Below are positions 49,947 through 57,285 of a stretch of 64,000 bases of DNA, one piece after another (position 1 is the stretch's first letter; each line of letters starts with the position of its first letter). Both the position numbers and the translations under genes were made by a program. The notes beneath the pieces were generated by a model, which searched no databases, was not told the DNA's origin, and saw nothing but the letters and a program-made list of their open reading frames with translations. This stretch comes from RYN-230 sp963723595. GTDB lineage: Bacteria > Actinomycetota > Actinomycetes > Streptosporangiales > Streptosporangiaceae. Location of the stretch: positions 551,964 through 615,963 of the forward strand of contig CAVRRQ010000003.1 of assembly GCA_963723595.1 (NCBI GenBank), given 5' to 3'.

Positions 49947-51065
49947 GTGACCGACATCGCCATCCCTGCGGGCCTGAAGCCGGCCGACGGACGTTTCGGC
50001 TGCGGGCCCTCCAAGATCCGCCCCGAGCAGCTCACGGCGCTGGCCGCGTCGTCCGCCACCTACCTGGGCACCTCCCACCGCCAGGCGCCGGTCCGCTCGC
50101 TGGTGCGGCGGGTCCGTGAGGGCCTGGCCGGGCTGTTCTCCCTGCCCGACGGGTACCAGGTCGTGCTGGGCAACGGCGGCACCACGGCGTTCTGGGAGAT
50201 CGCCGCCTTCGGGCTGATCCAGCAGAAGTCACAGCACCTCACGTTCGGCGAGTTCTCCGCCAAGTTCAGCAAGGTGGCCCAGGCGGCCCCGTGGCTGGAC
50301 GACCCGACCGTGATCGCCTCCCCGCCCGGCGGCCATCCGGCGCCGCGCGGCGAGACCGGGGTGGATACCTACGCGCTGACCCACAACGAGACCTCTACCG
50401 GCGTGGCCATGCCCGTCTCCCGGGTGCCGGGGGCCGACCCCGGGGCGCTGGTGATCGTGGACGCGACGAGCGGCGCGGGCGGCCTCCCGGTGGACGTCAG
50501 TGACTGCGACGTGTACTACTTCGCGCCGCAGAAGTGCTTCGGTTCCGACGGCGGGCTGTGGCTCGCGCTGATGTCACCGGCGGCCCTGGACCGGGCGGCC
50601 GGGATCGCGGCCAGCGGCCGCTACATCCCCGAGTTCTTCTCGCTGCCGGTGGCCATCGACAACTCCGCGAAGCAGCAGACCTACAACACCCCGTCGGTGG
50701 CGACCCTGCTGCTGCTGGCGGACCAGGTGGAGTGGATGCTCGGCCAGGGTGGTCTCGGCTGGGCCGTGGAGCGGACCGCCGACTCCTCCTCCCGGCTGTA
50801 CACCTGGGCTGAGAAGGCGCCCTACGCCACCCCGTTCGTGACCGACCCGGCGCAGCGGTCCCAGGTGGTGGGCACCGTCGACTTCACCGGCAGCGTGGAC
50901 GCCGCGGCCGTGGCGGCGGCGCTGCGGTCGAACGGGATCGTGGATACCGAGCCGTACCGCAAGCTTGGCCGCAACCAGCTGCGGATCGGGATGTTCCCGG
51001 CCGTGGACCCGGCCGACGTAGAAGCGCTGACCGCCTGCATCGACTACGTCATCGAGCGGCTCTAG
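49947..51065 (+). CDS. serC: Phosphoserine aminotransferase
   Basis: PLP enzyme making 3-phosphoserine for serine biosynthesis. The 372-residue protein belongs to the Mycobacterium-type SerC branch: RFGCGPSKIRPEQLTALAAS, VLGNGGTTAFWEIAAFGLI, THNETSTGVAMPV and the PLP-lysine block VYYFAPQKCFGSDGGLWLAL. GTG 49947. The end DPADVEALTACIDYVIERL is typical. Intact, core metabolism. Confidence 0.94.
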   Translation: MTDIAIPAGLKPADGRFGCGPSKIRPEQLTALAASSATYLGTSHRQAPVRSLVRRVREGLAGLFSLPDGYQVVLGNGGTTAFWEIAAFGLIQQKSQHLTFGEFSAKFSKVAQAAPWLDDPTVIASPPGGHPAPRGETGVDTYALTHNETSTGVAMPVSRVPGADPGALVIVDATSGAGGLPVDVSDCDVYYFAPQKCFGSDGGLWLALMSPAALDRAAGIAASGRYIPEFFSLPVAIDNSAKQQTYNTPSVATLLLLADQVEWMLGQGGLGWAVERTADSSSRLYTWAEKAPYATPFVTDPAQRSQVVGTVDFTGSVDAAAVAAALRSNGIVDTEPYRKLGRNQLRIGMFPAVDPADVEALTACIDYVIERL

Positions 51066-51079
51066 GGCCCGCAGCCAGG

Positions 51080-51154
51080 TCAGCGGACCGCCGCGCCGAT
51101 GAGCGCGCCTGCGACCAGGATCGCGAGCACCAGGGGGAGCAGCCAGCGGGGCAT
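51080..51154 (-). CDS. Single-helix membrane mini-protein (24 residues)
   Basis: ATG 51154 follows a near-perfect Shine-Dalgarno (GAGGTGA, six bases upstream) and opens a 24-codon frame, MPRWLLPLVLAILVAGALIG plus AAVR, ending TGA 51082-51080. The product is a single hydrophobic helix with basic ends. It is oriented towards serC, and the Shine-Dalgarno is the main reason to believe it. Confidence 0.5.
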   Translation of the reverse strand: MPRWLLPLVLAILVAGALIGAAVR

Positions 51155-51187
51155 GCGGTTCACCTCAGGCAGCCTATGTGCCGGATG

Positions 51188-51775
51188 CTACGTGCCGGGT
51201 ACGGCGGACACGCGCAGCGGCCAGCGGCCCAGGGTCTCGTAGCGCGGCCGGTCGTGCGGGCGGCCGCCGGGCAGGTGGCTGCGGATGAGGTAGATCTCCC
51301 CCGCGGTCCACTGGGTGCCGGCGTAGCCGGACAGGCTGTCCACCAGCGGCCGCGCGTTGACCGGCTCCCGGCACCGGGCCAGGGTCAGGTGCGGCTGGAA
51401 GCGTCTTCCCTCCTCCGCCGGGGGTGCGCCTGCCCGCCGTGCCCCCGCCGCGACCGACGCGGCCAGGGCCGCGAGGCTGCGCGGCTCGCCCTGCACGCCG
51501 GTCCACAGCACCCGGGCGCGGCCGGCGCCGGGGAAGGCGCCTGCCCCGCCCAGGGACACCGCCAGGCAGGGATGACGGGCCGCGGCGCGCTCCAGCCGCG
51601 GTTCAAGCCGGGCGCTGACCGTCTCGTTCACCTCACCGAGGAAGGCCAGCGTGACATGCCACGCATCGCGCCCTGTCCAGCGCAGCGCGGGCCACGACTG
51701 CCGCAACGGCGCCACCGCGCCGTCCAGCTCGTCGGCCGCGTGCCCCGGCACGGCAACCGCGACGAACAGCCTCAT
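51188..51775 (-). CDS. thpR: RNA 2',3'-cyclic phosphodiesterase (LigT/ThpR)
   Basis: A 195-residue 2H phosphoesterase. The two catalytic HxT motifs are HVTLAFLG and HLTLARCR. The start MRLFVAVAVPGHAADEL at ATG 51775 matches the family's usual opening. It hydrolyses 2',3'-cyclic ends of RNA. Downstream of the mini-protein on the same strand is serC's convergent end. No operon partner apparent. Confidence 0.92.
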   Translation of the reverse strand: MRLFVAVAVPGHAADELDGAVAPLRQSWPALRWTGRDAWHVTLAFLGEVNETVSARLEPRLERAAARHPCLAVSLGGAGAFPGAGRARVLWTGVQGEPRSLAALAASVAAGARRAGAPPAEEGRRFQPHLTLARCREPVNARPLVDSLSGYAGTQWTAGEIYLIRSHLPGGRPHDRPRYETLGRWPLRVSAVPGT

Positions 51776-51871
51776 AGCCCATTCGTAGCACCAGCCCGCC
51801 GGGGGATGCCCGTGCACCGGGCTAAGAACGTGCACCCGGGCCAGGAACGGCACCCAGGTTAAGAAACCTGT

Positions 51872-53203
51872 TCAGGCCATCATCCGGGCCAGCGCCGCCG
51901 GCCGCAGGTACTCCCGGGCCCGCACGCCGCGCCGCCGGGCCAGCAGCAGGCCGATGGCGGCCGCCGCGGCTGCGGAGATGGCGCCGCCGGCCAGCAGGCT
52001 CATCCGCGGGCCGAACTGCTCCGCGACCCAGCCGACCAGCGGCGACCCGAGCGGAGCGCCGCCCAGGAACACCAGCATGTACAGGCCCATGACCCGGCCC
52101 CGCATGTCCGGCGCCGAGCCCAGCTGGACCGTGGAGTTGGCCGCCGTGTTCAGGGTCAGCAGGATCAGCCCGGTTGGCACCAGCATGGCCAGGAACAGCC
52201 AGAACGAGGGCATCAGGGCCGTGAGCACCTCCAGCAGGCCGAACGTGAACGCCGCGGTGACCAGCAGCCGCAGCCCGGGCTTGCTGCGCCGGGCGGCGAG
52301 CAGGGCCCCGGCCAGCGCCCCGGCCGCGAACACCGCGGAGGCGACGCCGAACGCGGTGGCCCCGGTGTGGAACACCTGCCGGGACATCAGCGCGTTGGTC
52401 ACCGCGAAGTTCATGCCGAAGGTGGCCACGAAGAAGATCAGCACCATCGGCATCAGCAGCTGGGGCCGGGCGCGCACGTAGGCGAAGCCCTCACGGAGCT
52501 GCCCCTTATACCGGGGCACCCGCTCCACGGGGTGCAGCTCGGAGGGCCGCATCAGCTTGAGGCTGGTCAGCACGGCGCCGTAGGAGGCCGCATTGAGGAA
52601 GAATGCGGCGGGGGTGCCCACCGCGCCGATCACCAGACCCGCGGCGGCCGGCCCGGCGATGCGGGCCAGGTTGAAGATCGCGCTGTTCAGGGCGATGGCG
52701 TTGGGCATGTCGGCCGTACCGACCATTTCGGTCACGAACGCCTGCCGGGTGGGGTTGTCCACCACCGTGGCCAGGCCGAGGCCGAAGGCCAGCGCGAACA
52801 CCTGCCAGATCCGGACCGTCCCGGTGACCGCCAGCACGCCCAGCAGCAGCGCGAGCAGCCCCATCGCGGTCTGGGTCAGCATCAGGATGCGCCGCTTGGG
52901 GTAGCGGTCCGCGATCGCCCCGCCCCACGGGCTGGCCAGCATGGGCAGGAACTGCAGCCCGGTCGCGATGCCCAGCGCGGTGCCGCTGCCGTGGGTCAGC
53001 TGGAGCACCAGCCAGTCCTGGGCTACGCGCTGCATCCAGGTGCCGCTGTTGGAAACGACCTGGCCGATCGCGAACAGCCGGTAGTTGCGGGTACCCAGGG
53101 ACCGGAACGTCCGCAGCCGGGACCACCGGTCCTGAGCGGGCTCCGCAGTGACCGGCTCCGCAGTGACCGGCTCCGCAGGACGGTCGCAGGCCGGCTCCGT
53201 CAG
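51872..53203 (-). CDS. MFS transporter (MFS_3/EntS-like)
   Basis: A 443-residue exporter with 12 helices. Family blocks: RTFRSLGTRNYRLFAIGQVV, SNSGTWMQRVAQDWLVLQLT, LASPWGGAIADRYPKRRILM and ARIAGPAAAGLVIGAVGTPA. These match the group that includes siderophore and macrolide exporters. No ATG or GTG occurs between the end of MarR and the conserved start; CTG 53203 overlaps the MarR TGA (CTGA) and is the best candidate, implying coupled translation from a rare start codon. A short in-frame repeat (PVTAEPVTAEP) lies in the N-terminal tail. The neighbouring MarR protein is the likely regulator. Confidence 0.88.
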   Translation of the reverse strand: MTEPACDRPAEPVTAEPVTAEPAQDRWSRLRTFRSLGTRNYRLFAIGQVVSNSGTWMQRVAQDWLVLQLTHGSGTALGIATGLQFLPMLASPWGGAIADRYPKRRILMLTQTAMGLLALLLGVLAVTGTVRIWQVFALAFGLGLATVVDNPTRQAFVTEMVGTADMPNAIALNSAIFNLARIAGPAAAGLVIGAVGTPAAFFLNAASYGAVLTSLKLMRPSELHPVERVPRYKGQLREGFAYVRARPQLLMPMVLIFFVATFGMNFAVTNALMSRQVFHTGATAFGVASAVFAAGALAGALLAARRSKPGLRLLVTAAFTFGLLEVLTALMPSFWLFLAMLVPTGLILLTLNTAANSTVQLGSAPDMRGRVMGLYMLVFLGGAPLGSPLVGWVAEQFGPRMSLLAGGAISAAAAAAIGLLLARRRGVRAREYLRPAALARMMA

Positions 53204-53652
53204 GCCTGGCTGAGCTTCTCCAGGATCGGCGCGGCCGCCCGGAGCGTCGCCCGCTCCTGGGGAGTCAGCTCGTTCAGCCGCATGGCCAGCCAGGCGTCCC
53301 GGCGCCGGCGCGCCTTCGCCACCAGTTCCCGGCCCGCCGGGGTCACGGTCAGGACTACCTGCCGCCGGTCGGAGGCATGCGCCGCCCGCGTGACGAGTTG
53401 CCACTGCTCCAGGGCCGCGATGACGCGGGTCATCGACGGCGGTTGCACCCGCTCGTGCCCGGCGAGTTCGCCCGGGCTCATCGCGCCGTGCTTCTCCAGC
53501 GTCGCCAGCGCGGCGAACTGCGTGTCCGAGAGCACGGGCTCCGCCTGGCCGGGCGCGGTCCGCTCGACCCGCAGCCGGCGGGCCAGACGGCTCACGGAGA
53601 TCCGTAGCGTTGTTGCCAGGCCCGCGTCGGACCTGGTCCCCGAGGATGTCAT
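53200..53652 (-). CDS. MarR-family transcriptional regulator
   Basis: A 150-residue regulator: SDTQFAALATLEKHGAMSPG, VQPPSMTRVIAALEQWQLVT (recognition helix) and RAAHASDRRQVVLTVTPAGR (wing). Located directly before and overlapping the MFS gene, so it probably controls it and itself. ATG 53652 lies inside a direct repeat; no Shine-Dalgarno is visible, so the mRNA may be leaderless. Confidence 0.92.
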   Translation of the reverse strand: MTSSGTRSDAGLATTLRISVSRLARRLRVERTAPGQAEPVLSDTQFAALATLEKHGAMSPGELAGHERVQPPSMTRVIAALEQWQLVTRAAHASDRRQVVLTVTPAGRELVAKARRRRDAWLAMRLNELTPQERATLRAAAPILEKLSQA

Positions 53653-53684
53653 TATCTTTAGCCTGAGTCATTACTTTTGCTAAC
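53648..53684. promoter_or_regulatory. Direct repeats at the MarR promoter
   Basis: GTCATTATCTTTAGC (53648-53662) and GTCATTACTTTTGCTAAC (53667-53684) are near-identical direct repeats, markedly AT-rich in this context, and cover the MarR start codon. They are the likely MarR binding and promoter region. Confidence 0.5.
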
Positions 53685-53766
53685 GGTATGCGGGCCTGCA
53701 GCATTCCGTCAAACCGTTAGCACGGCGAACGGGTCGCACCCCAGCGGGGCGTGAACCAAGTACACC

Positions 53767-54051
53767 ATGCGCAGGCCCGTTAACCTGGGTCAGGTGAGCA
53801 GGAAACTTCGGCCCGCGCCGCCGCCGCTCGAGGCCAATGACCAGCTCGTGACCGCGGTTATCACCGCCGCGTGGGCAATCGGCCTGATCAGCCTCCTGGT
53901 GCTGCGCGACGACCTGTCCCCGGGCGACCGCTGGTGGGTCTGGACGTGCGCGGTCGGGTTGTGCCTGGGCCTGTTCGGCCTGTGGTACACGCCCCGGCTG
54001 AAGCGCACCCGGGCGCGGCAGGCGCAGCGCCGGTCGCAGGCCCGCGGCTGA
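53767..54051 (+). CDS. DUF2530 membrane protein
   Basis: A 94-residue protein with two helices (about 28-47 and 58-75): PPPLEANDQLVTAVITAAWA, GLISLLVLRDDLSPGDRWWV and VGLCLGLFGLWYTPRLKR. The LEAND, WWxW and GLWY positions match DUF2530, a small actinobacterial family of unknown function. GTG within (residue 11, VSRKLRP) is an alternative start. It converges on the sugar permease gene. Confidence 0.8.
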   Translation: MRRPVNLGQVSRKLRPAPPPLEANDQLVTAVITAAWAIGLISLLVLRDDLSPGDRWWVWTCAVGLCLGLFGLWYTPRLKRTRARQAQRRSQARG

Positions 54052-54059
54052 CCGCTGCT

Positions 54060-54953
54060 TCAGCCCTTGACGGCCCCGCTCATCAGGCCCTGGACGTAGT
54101 AGCGCTGCAGCGCCAGGTACAGGACCACGCAGGGGATCATCGCGATCACCGCGCCGGCCACCAGGTAGCCGAAGTTGACCGCGCCGAACGTGCCTGTCTC
54201 GACGTTGAGCAGCGCCACGGGGAACGTGTACGAGCCCTGCTGGGTCAGGAAGGTGAGGGCGGCCAGGAACTCGGTCCAGGCGAACAGGAACGCGTACAGC
54301 ACGGTGGTGGCGATCCCTGGCGTCACCAGCGGGCGCATCACCCGCCACAGGGTGGCGAGCGGGCCGGCCCCGTCGACCTGCGCTGATTCCTCAAGCTCCG
54401 CAGGGATCTGGCTGAACGTGTTGCGCATGACGAAGACGCCGAAGGGCAGGTTGAACGTGGAATAGAACAGGATCAGGCCCAGCAGGCTGTTCGTGAGGTG
54501 CAGGAAGTTCAGTTCCAGGAAGGCCGGGGTCAGGATGGCCTGGTACGGGACCATCAGGGCCAGCAGCGTGACCGCGAAGATTAGGGCGCGCCCGCGGAAA
54601 CGGTAGCGGCCGAAGCCGAACCCGGCCGCGGTGGACAGGATCCCGGTGAGCAGCGCGGTGCCGAACGCTACGATCAGGCTGTTCCCCACGTAGTGCAGGA
54701 TGTGGATGGATCCGCCGATCAGCTGCTGGTAGTTGCTGATCGTCAGGTGGGTGAAGTCGCTGACGCCGGGCGCACTGGTGATCGCGGCCTCGGTCTGGAA
54801 TGAGCGGAGCACAGCCCACACCAGCGGGGCTACGAACAGGATGGCCAGCACGGTTCCGGTCACGGCGTACACCGTCCGCGCCGTCCTGCTCTCCGGGTTT
54901 TCCTGGGTTCCGCGCGTCGGTGCGGCCCGGCGCGCCGCGGATGTCACCGCCAC
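54060..54953 (-). CDS. Sugar ABC transporter permease (MalG type)
   Basis: Second membrane subunit of a CUT1 carbohydrate importer: 297 residues, six helices. The EAA loop is ELEESAQVDGAGPLATLWRV, which docks the ATPase. The end LQRYYVQGLMSGAVKG is the MalG signature. Last gene of the GH127-SBP-permease-permease operon, 31 bases after the first permease. No ATPase gene is present; actinomycetes often use one shared ATPase (MsiK) for several such importers. Confidence 0.93.
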   Translation of the reverse strand: MAVTSAARRAAPTRGTQENPESRTARTVYAVTGTVLAILFVAPLVWAVLRSFQTEAAITSAPGVSDFTHLTISNYQQLIGGSIHILHYVGNSLIVAFGTALLTGILSTAAGFGFGRYRFRGRALIFAVTLLALMVPYQAILTPAFLELNFLHLTNSLLGLILFYSTFNLPFGVFVMRNTFSQIPAELEESAQVDGAGPLATLWRVMRPLVTPGIATTVLYAFLFAWTEFLAALTFLTQQGSYTFPVALLNVETGTFGAVNFGYLVAGAVIAMIPCVVLYLALQRYYVQGLMSGAVKG

Positions 54954-54984
54954 GTTCGGCTCCCCTCGCTGGCTGCCGCCCAGG

Positions 54985-55935
54985 TCATGCGTCGCGCTCC
55001 CGGAGGGCGTAGAACTGGATGAAGCTGATGGCCCCGACCAGGATCACCAGCGCGAGCGACATGGCGGTGGCCCGGCCCAGGTGCAGCTGCACGAAGGCCA
55101 CCTGGTAGATCCACATCACGACGGTGTCGGTGCTGGTCCCCGGGCCGCCCTGGGTCAGGATGTAGAACTGGTTGAAGGCCAGGAACGAGCCGACCACCGA
55201 GATGATGAGGCTCAGCGCGATGGTCCGCCGCAGCAGCGGCATCCGGATCCTGAGTTCCTGCTCCAGCCACGAAGCACCGTCGATTTCCGCCGCCTCGAGC
55301 ACGTCACCGGGAATGCCCTGCATCCCGGCCATCATCAGGACCATGGTCAGCCCGGACGCGAACCAGACGACGAGAACGCAGACCGCGGCCAGGGCCAGGT
55401 TGGTGTGCACCAGCCACGCGGTCTGCCCGTTGGTGATGTGCAGGGCGTGCAGGACGGCGTTGACCCCGCCGGAACCCGGCTGCAGTTCCAGGAGAAGGAT
55501 GAAGCTCGCGGTGACCAGGCCCACCACGTAGGGCAGGAAGAACAGGGTGCGCAGTAGCGTCGAGCCCCGCCGCCGGCGCCGGACCAGCACGGCCAGCCCG
55601 TAGCCGACGATGAAGATAGCCGGGGTGACGATGACCGTGTACAGCAAGGTGAACAGGACCGCATGCACAAAGGTTGCGTCCTGCCCTACAGCAGCCCAGT
55701 TCTGCAGGCCGGTCCAGTGGTACGGGCCGATCAGCGGATAGTTGGTGAAGGACAGGTACACGGCGAAGCCGACCGGGATCAGCACGAACACGATGACGAA
55801 CAGCAACGCCGGCGTCACTAGCAGGAGGCCGGTGCGGGCCCTGGCTTTCCCTAGGCCGCCGCGCCCGCGCCGGGCTTCGGCGGCCCGCTGCCGGCCCGCG
55901 GTCCGGGCCGCGTCCGTTCTGACCACATCGGCCAT
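54985..55935 (-). CDS. Sugar ABC transporter permease (MalF type)
   Basis: First membrane subunit of the importer: 316 residues, six helices. Characteristic blocks are LLVTPALLFVIVFVLIPVGF, YLSFTNYPLIGP, the EAA loop DVLEAAEIDGASWLEQELRI and ILTQGGPGTSTDTVVMWIYQ. ATG 55935 follows the binding-protein gene by 18 bases. Predicted partner of the MalG-type permease and the lipoprotein. Confidence 0.93.
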   Translation of the reverse strand: MADVVRTDAARTAGRQRAAEARRGRGGLGKARARTGLLLVTPALLFVIVFVLIPVGFAVYLSFTNYPLIGPYHWTGLQNWAAVGQDATFVHAVLFTLLYTVIVTPAIFIVGYGLAVLVRRRRRGSTLLRTLFFLPYVVGLVTASFILLLELQPGSGGVNAVLHALHITNGQTAWLVHTNLALAAVCVLVVWFASGLTMVLMMAGMQGIPGDVLEAAEIDGASWLEQELRIRMPLLRRTIALSLIISVVGSFLAFNQFYILTQGGPGTSTDTVVMWIYQVAFVQLHLGRATAMSLALVILVGAISFIQFYALRERDA

Positions 55936-55953
55936 GGGAACTGCCCTCCTTCC

Positions 55954-57282
55954 CTAGCTCGCTTCGTCCTTCAGCAACTGGTCAAACCCCTGCTGGGCGG
56001 CGCTCATCGCGGACCGGATCCGGCCGTTGATCACGGCGGTGTCGAACAGGCTCAGCCATGGTCCGCCCGCCTGGTTGAAGATGCTGTTGTACGCCGTCGT
56101 GTCCGGGGCGACGCCGTGTCCCAGCGCCCGCAGGGCCACGGCATCGAGGGGGTTGGCCTTCTGGAAGGCCGGGGTCAGGACGTCCGAGCGGACCGGGGTA
56201 TAACCGAACGCGGGCAGCTGGTCCTGCTCCTTCGTCGCCAGGATCCACTTCGTGAACTCCCACGCACCCGAGGCGTTCGCCGCGCCGACCGGGATGGCCA
56301 GGTCGTCGCCGCCATCGAAGGTCGCGTAGCCGCCCTTGGCGCCGGGCAGGGGCACATCCTCGAACCGGGACCGCCCGGACGGCGGTACCTGGGTGATGAC
56401 CGTCCCGTCGCCGGCCGGGAAGATGCCCACCTGCCCGGCCGTGAAGTCGCGCCCCCAGGTGGCGCCGGTGTCGGTGAGATCGGACTGCGGTGCGAGATGC
56501 TGGCTCCAGATGGTCCGGTAGAACTGCAGGACCGAGCGGACCGAGCGGTTTCCCTGGACGCTGGCGGTCTGGTGGTCAACAGCGCCGCGGATGACGTTCG
56601 AGCCGTCGGCCCAGATGTCGGGCAGCACGGTGAAGCCCAGGCAGCCGGAGCAGTCGCCCGCGAAGGAGAAGCCGCTGATCCCATGGCCCAGGGACTGGAT
56701 CTTCCGGGCGTCGGTGAGAATCTGGGCGTAGGTCCGGGGCGGCTGAGCCGGGTTCAGCCCGGCCCGCCTGAACAGCGTCTTGTTGATCCACAGCACGGAC
56801 AGGTCGGCTAGGTAGGGGACACCGTAGATCTTCTTGCCGTACGTGGCGAGAGACAGGTGCCCCGCGCTGAGCGCCTTGGCGTAGGGCAGCTTCCCGACCG
56901 CCCCGGTCAGGTTCTGGAACGCATCCAGCTGCGTGAAGATCGGCATGTAGATGTCGTTGAGGTCGACCAGGTCCGGAGGCGCGTGGCCACGGATCGCGGT
57001 GGCCAGCTCGGTCACCGCCTGCGTGTCCTGGATCGAGTCCATCACCACCTTCAGGTGCGGGTGGGTGGCATTGAACTCCCTGACCAGCGGGGTGGCCGCC
57101 GTGATCGTGTTGCTGCGGGCCCAGAACACCACGGTTCCCGTCGCGTTCTCGCCGAAGCCGGGGGCGCTCGTGTTGACGGAGGGCACAGCACTCCCGCAGC
57201 CGGCCATGAGGGCGGCGGCCAGCGACGTCAGCGCGGTCAGGCGGGCCATGCGACGCCATGGGCGCCCCGGCAGAGTCCCCAT
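55954..57282 (-). CDS. Extracellular sugar-binding lipoprotein (ABC importer)
   Basis: Family 1 solute-binding protein of 442 residues. The lipoprotein signal ends LMAGC with Cys29 modified. The mature part has VVFWARSNTITAATPLVREF, FNATHPHLKVVMDSI and WEFTKWILATKEQDQLPAFG, typical of CUT1 binding proteins. It begins three bases after the GH127 stop, so enzyme and binding protein are coupled. The ligand is probably an arabinose-containing oligosaccharide, judged from the GH127 neighbour. Confidence 0.92.
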   Translation of the reverse strand: MGTLPGRPWRRMARLTALTSLAAALMAGCGSAVPSVNTSAPGFGENATGTVVFWARSNTITAATPLVREFNATHPHLKVVMDSIQDTQAVTELATAIRGHAPPDLVDLNDIYMPIFTQLDAFQNLTGAVGKLPYAKALSAGHLSLATYGKKIYGVPYLADLSVLWINKTLFRRAGLNPAQPPRTYAQILTDARKIQSLGHGISGFSFAGDCSGCLGFTVLPDIWADGSNVIRGAVDHQTASVQGNRSVRSVLQFYRTIWSQHLAPQSDLTDTGATWGRDFTAGQVGIFPAGDGTVITQVPPSGRSRFEDVPLPGAKGGYATFDGGDDLAIPVGAANASGAWEFTKWILATKEQDQLPAFGYTPVRSDVLTPAFQKANPLDAVALRALGHGVAPDTTAYNSIFNQAGGPWLSLFDTAVINGRIRSAMSAAQQGFDQLLKDEAS

Positions 57283-57285
57283 GAC

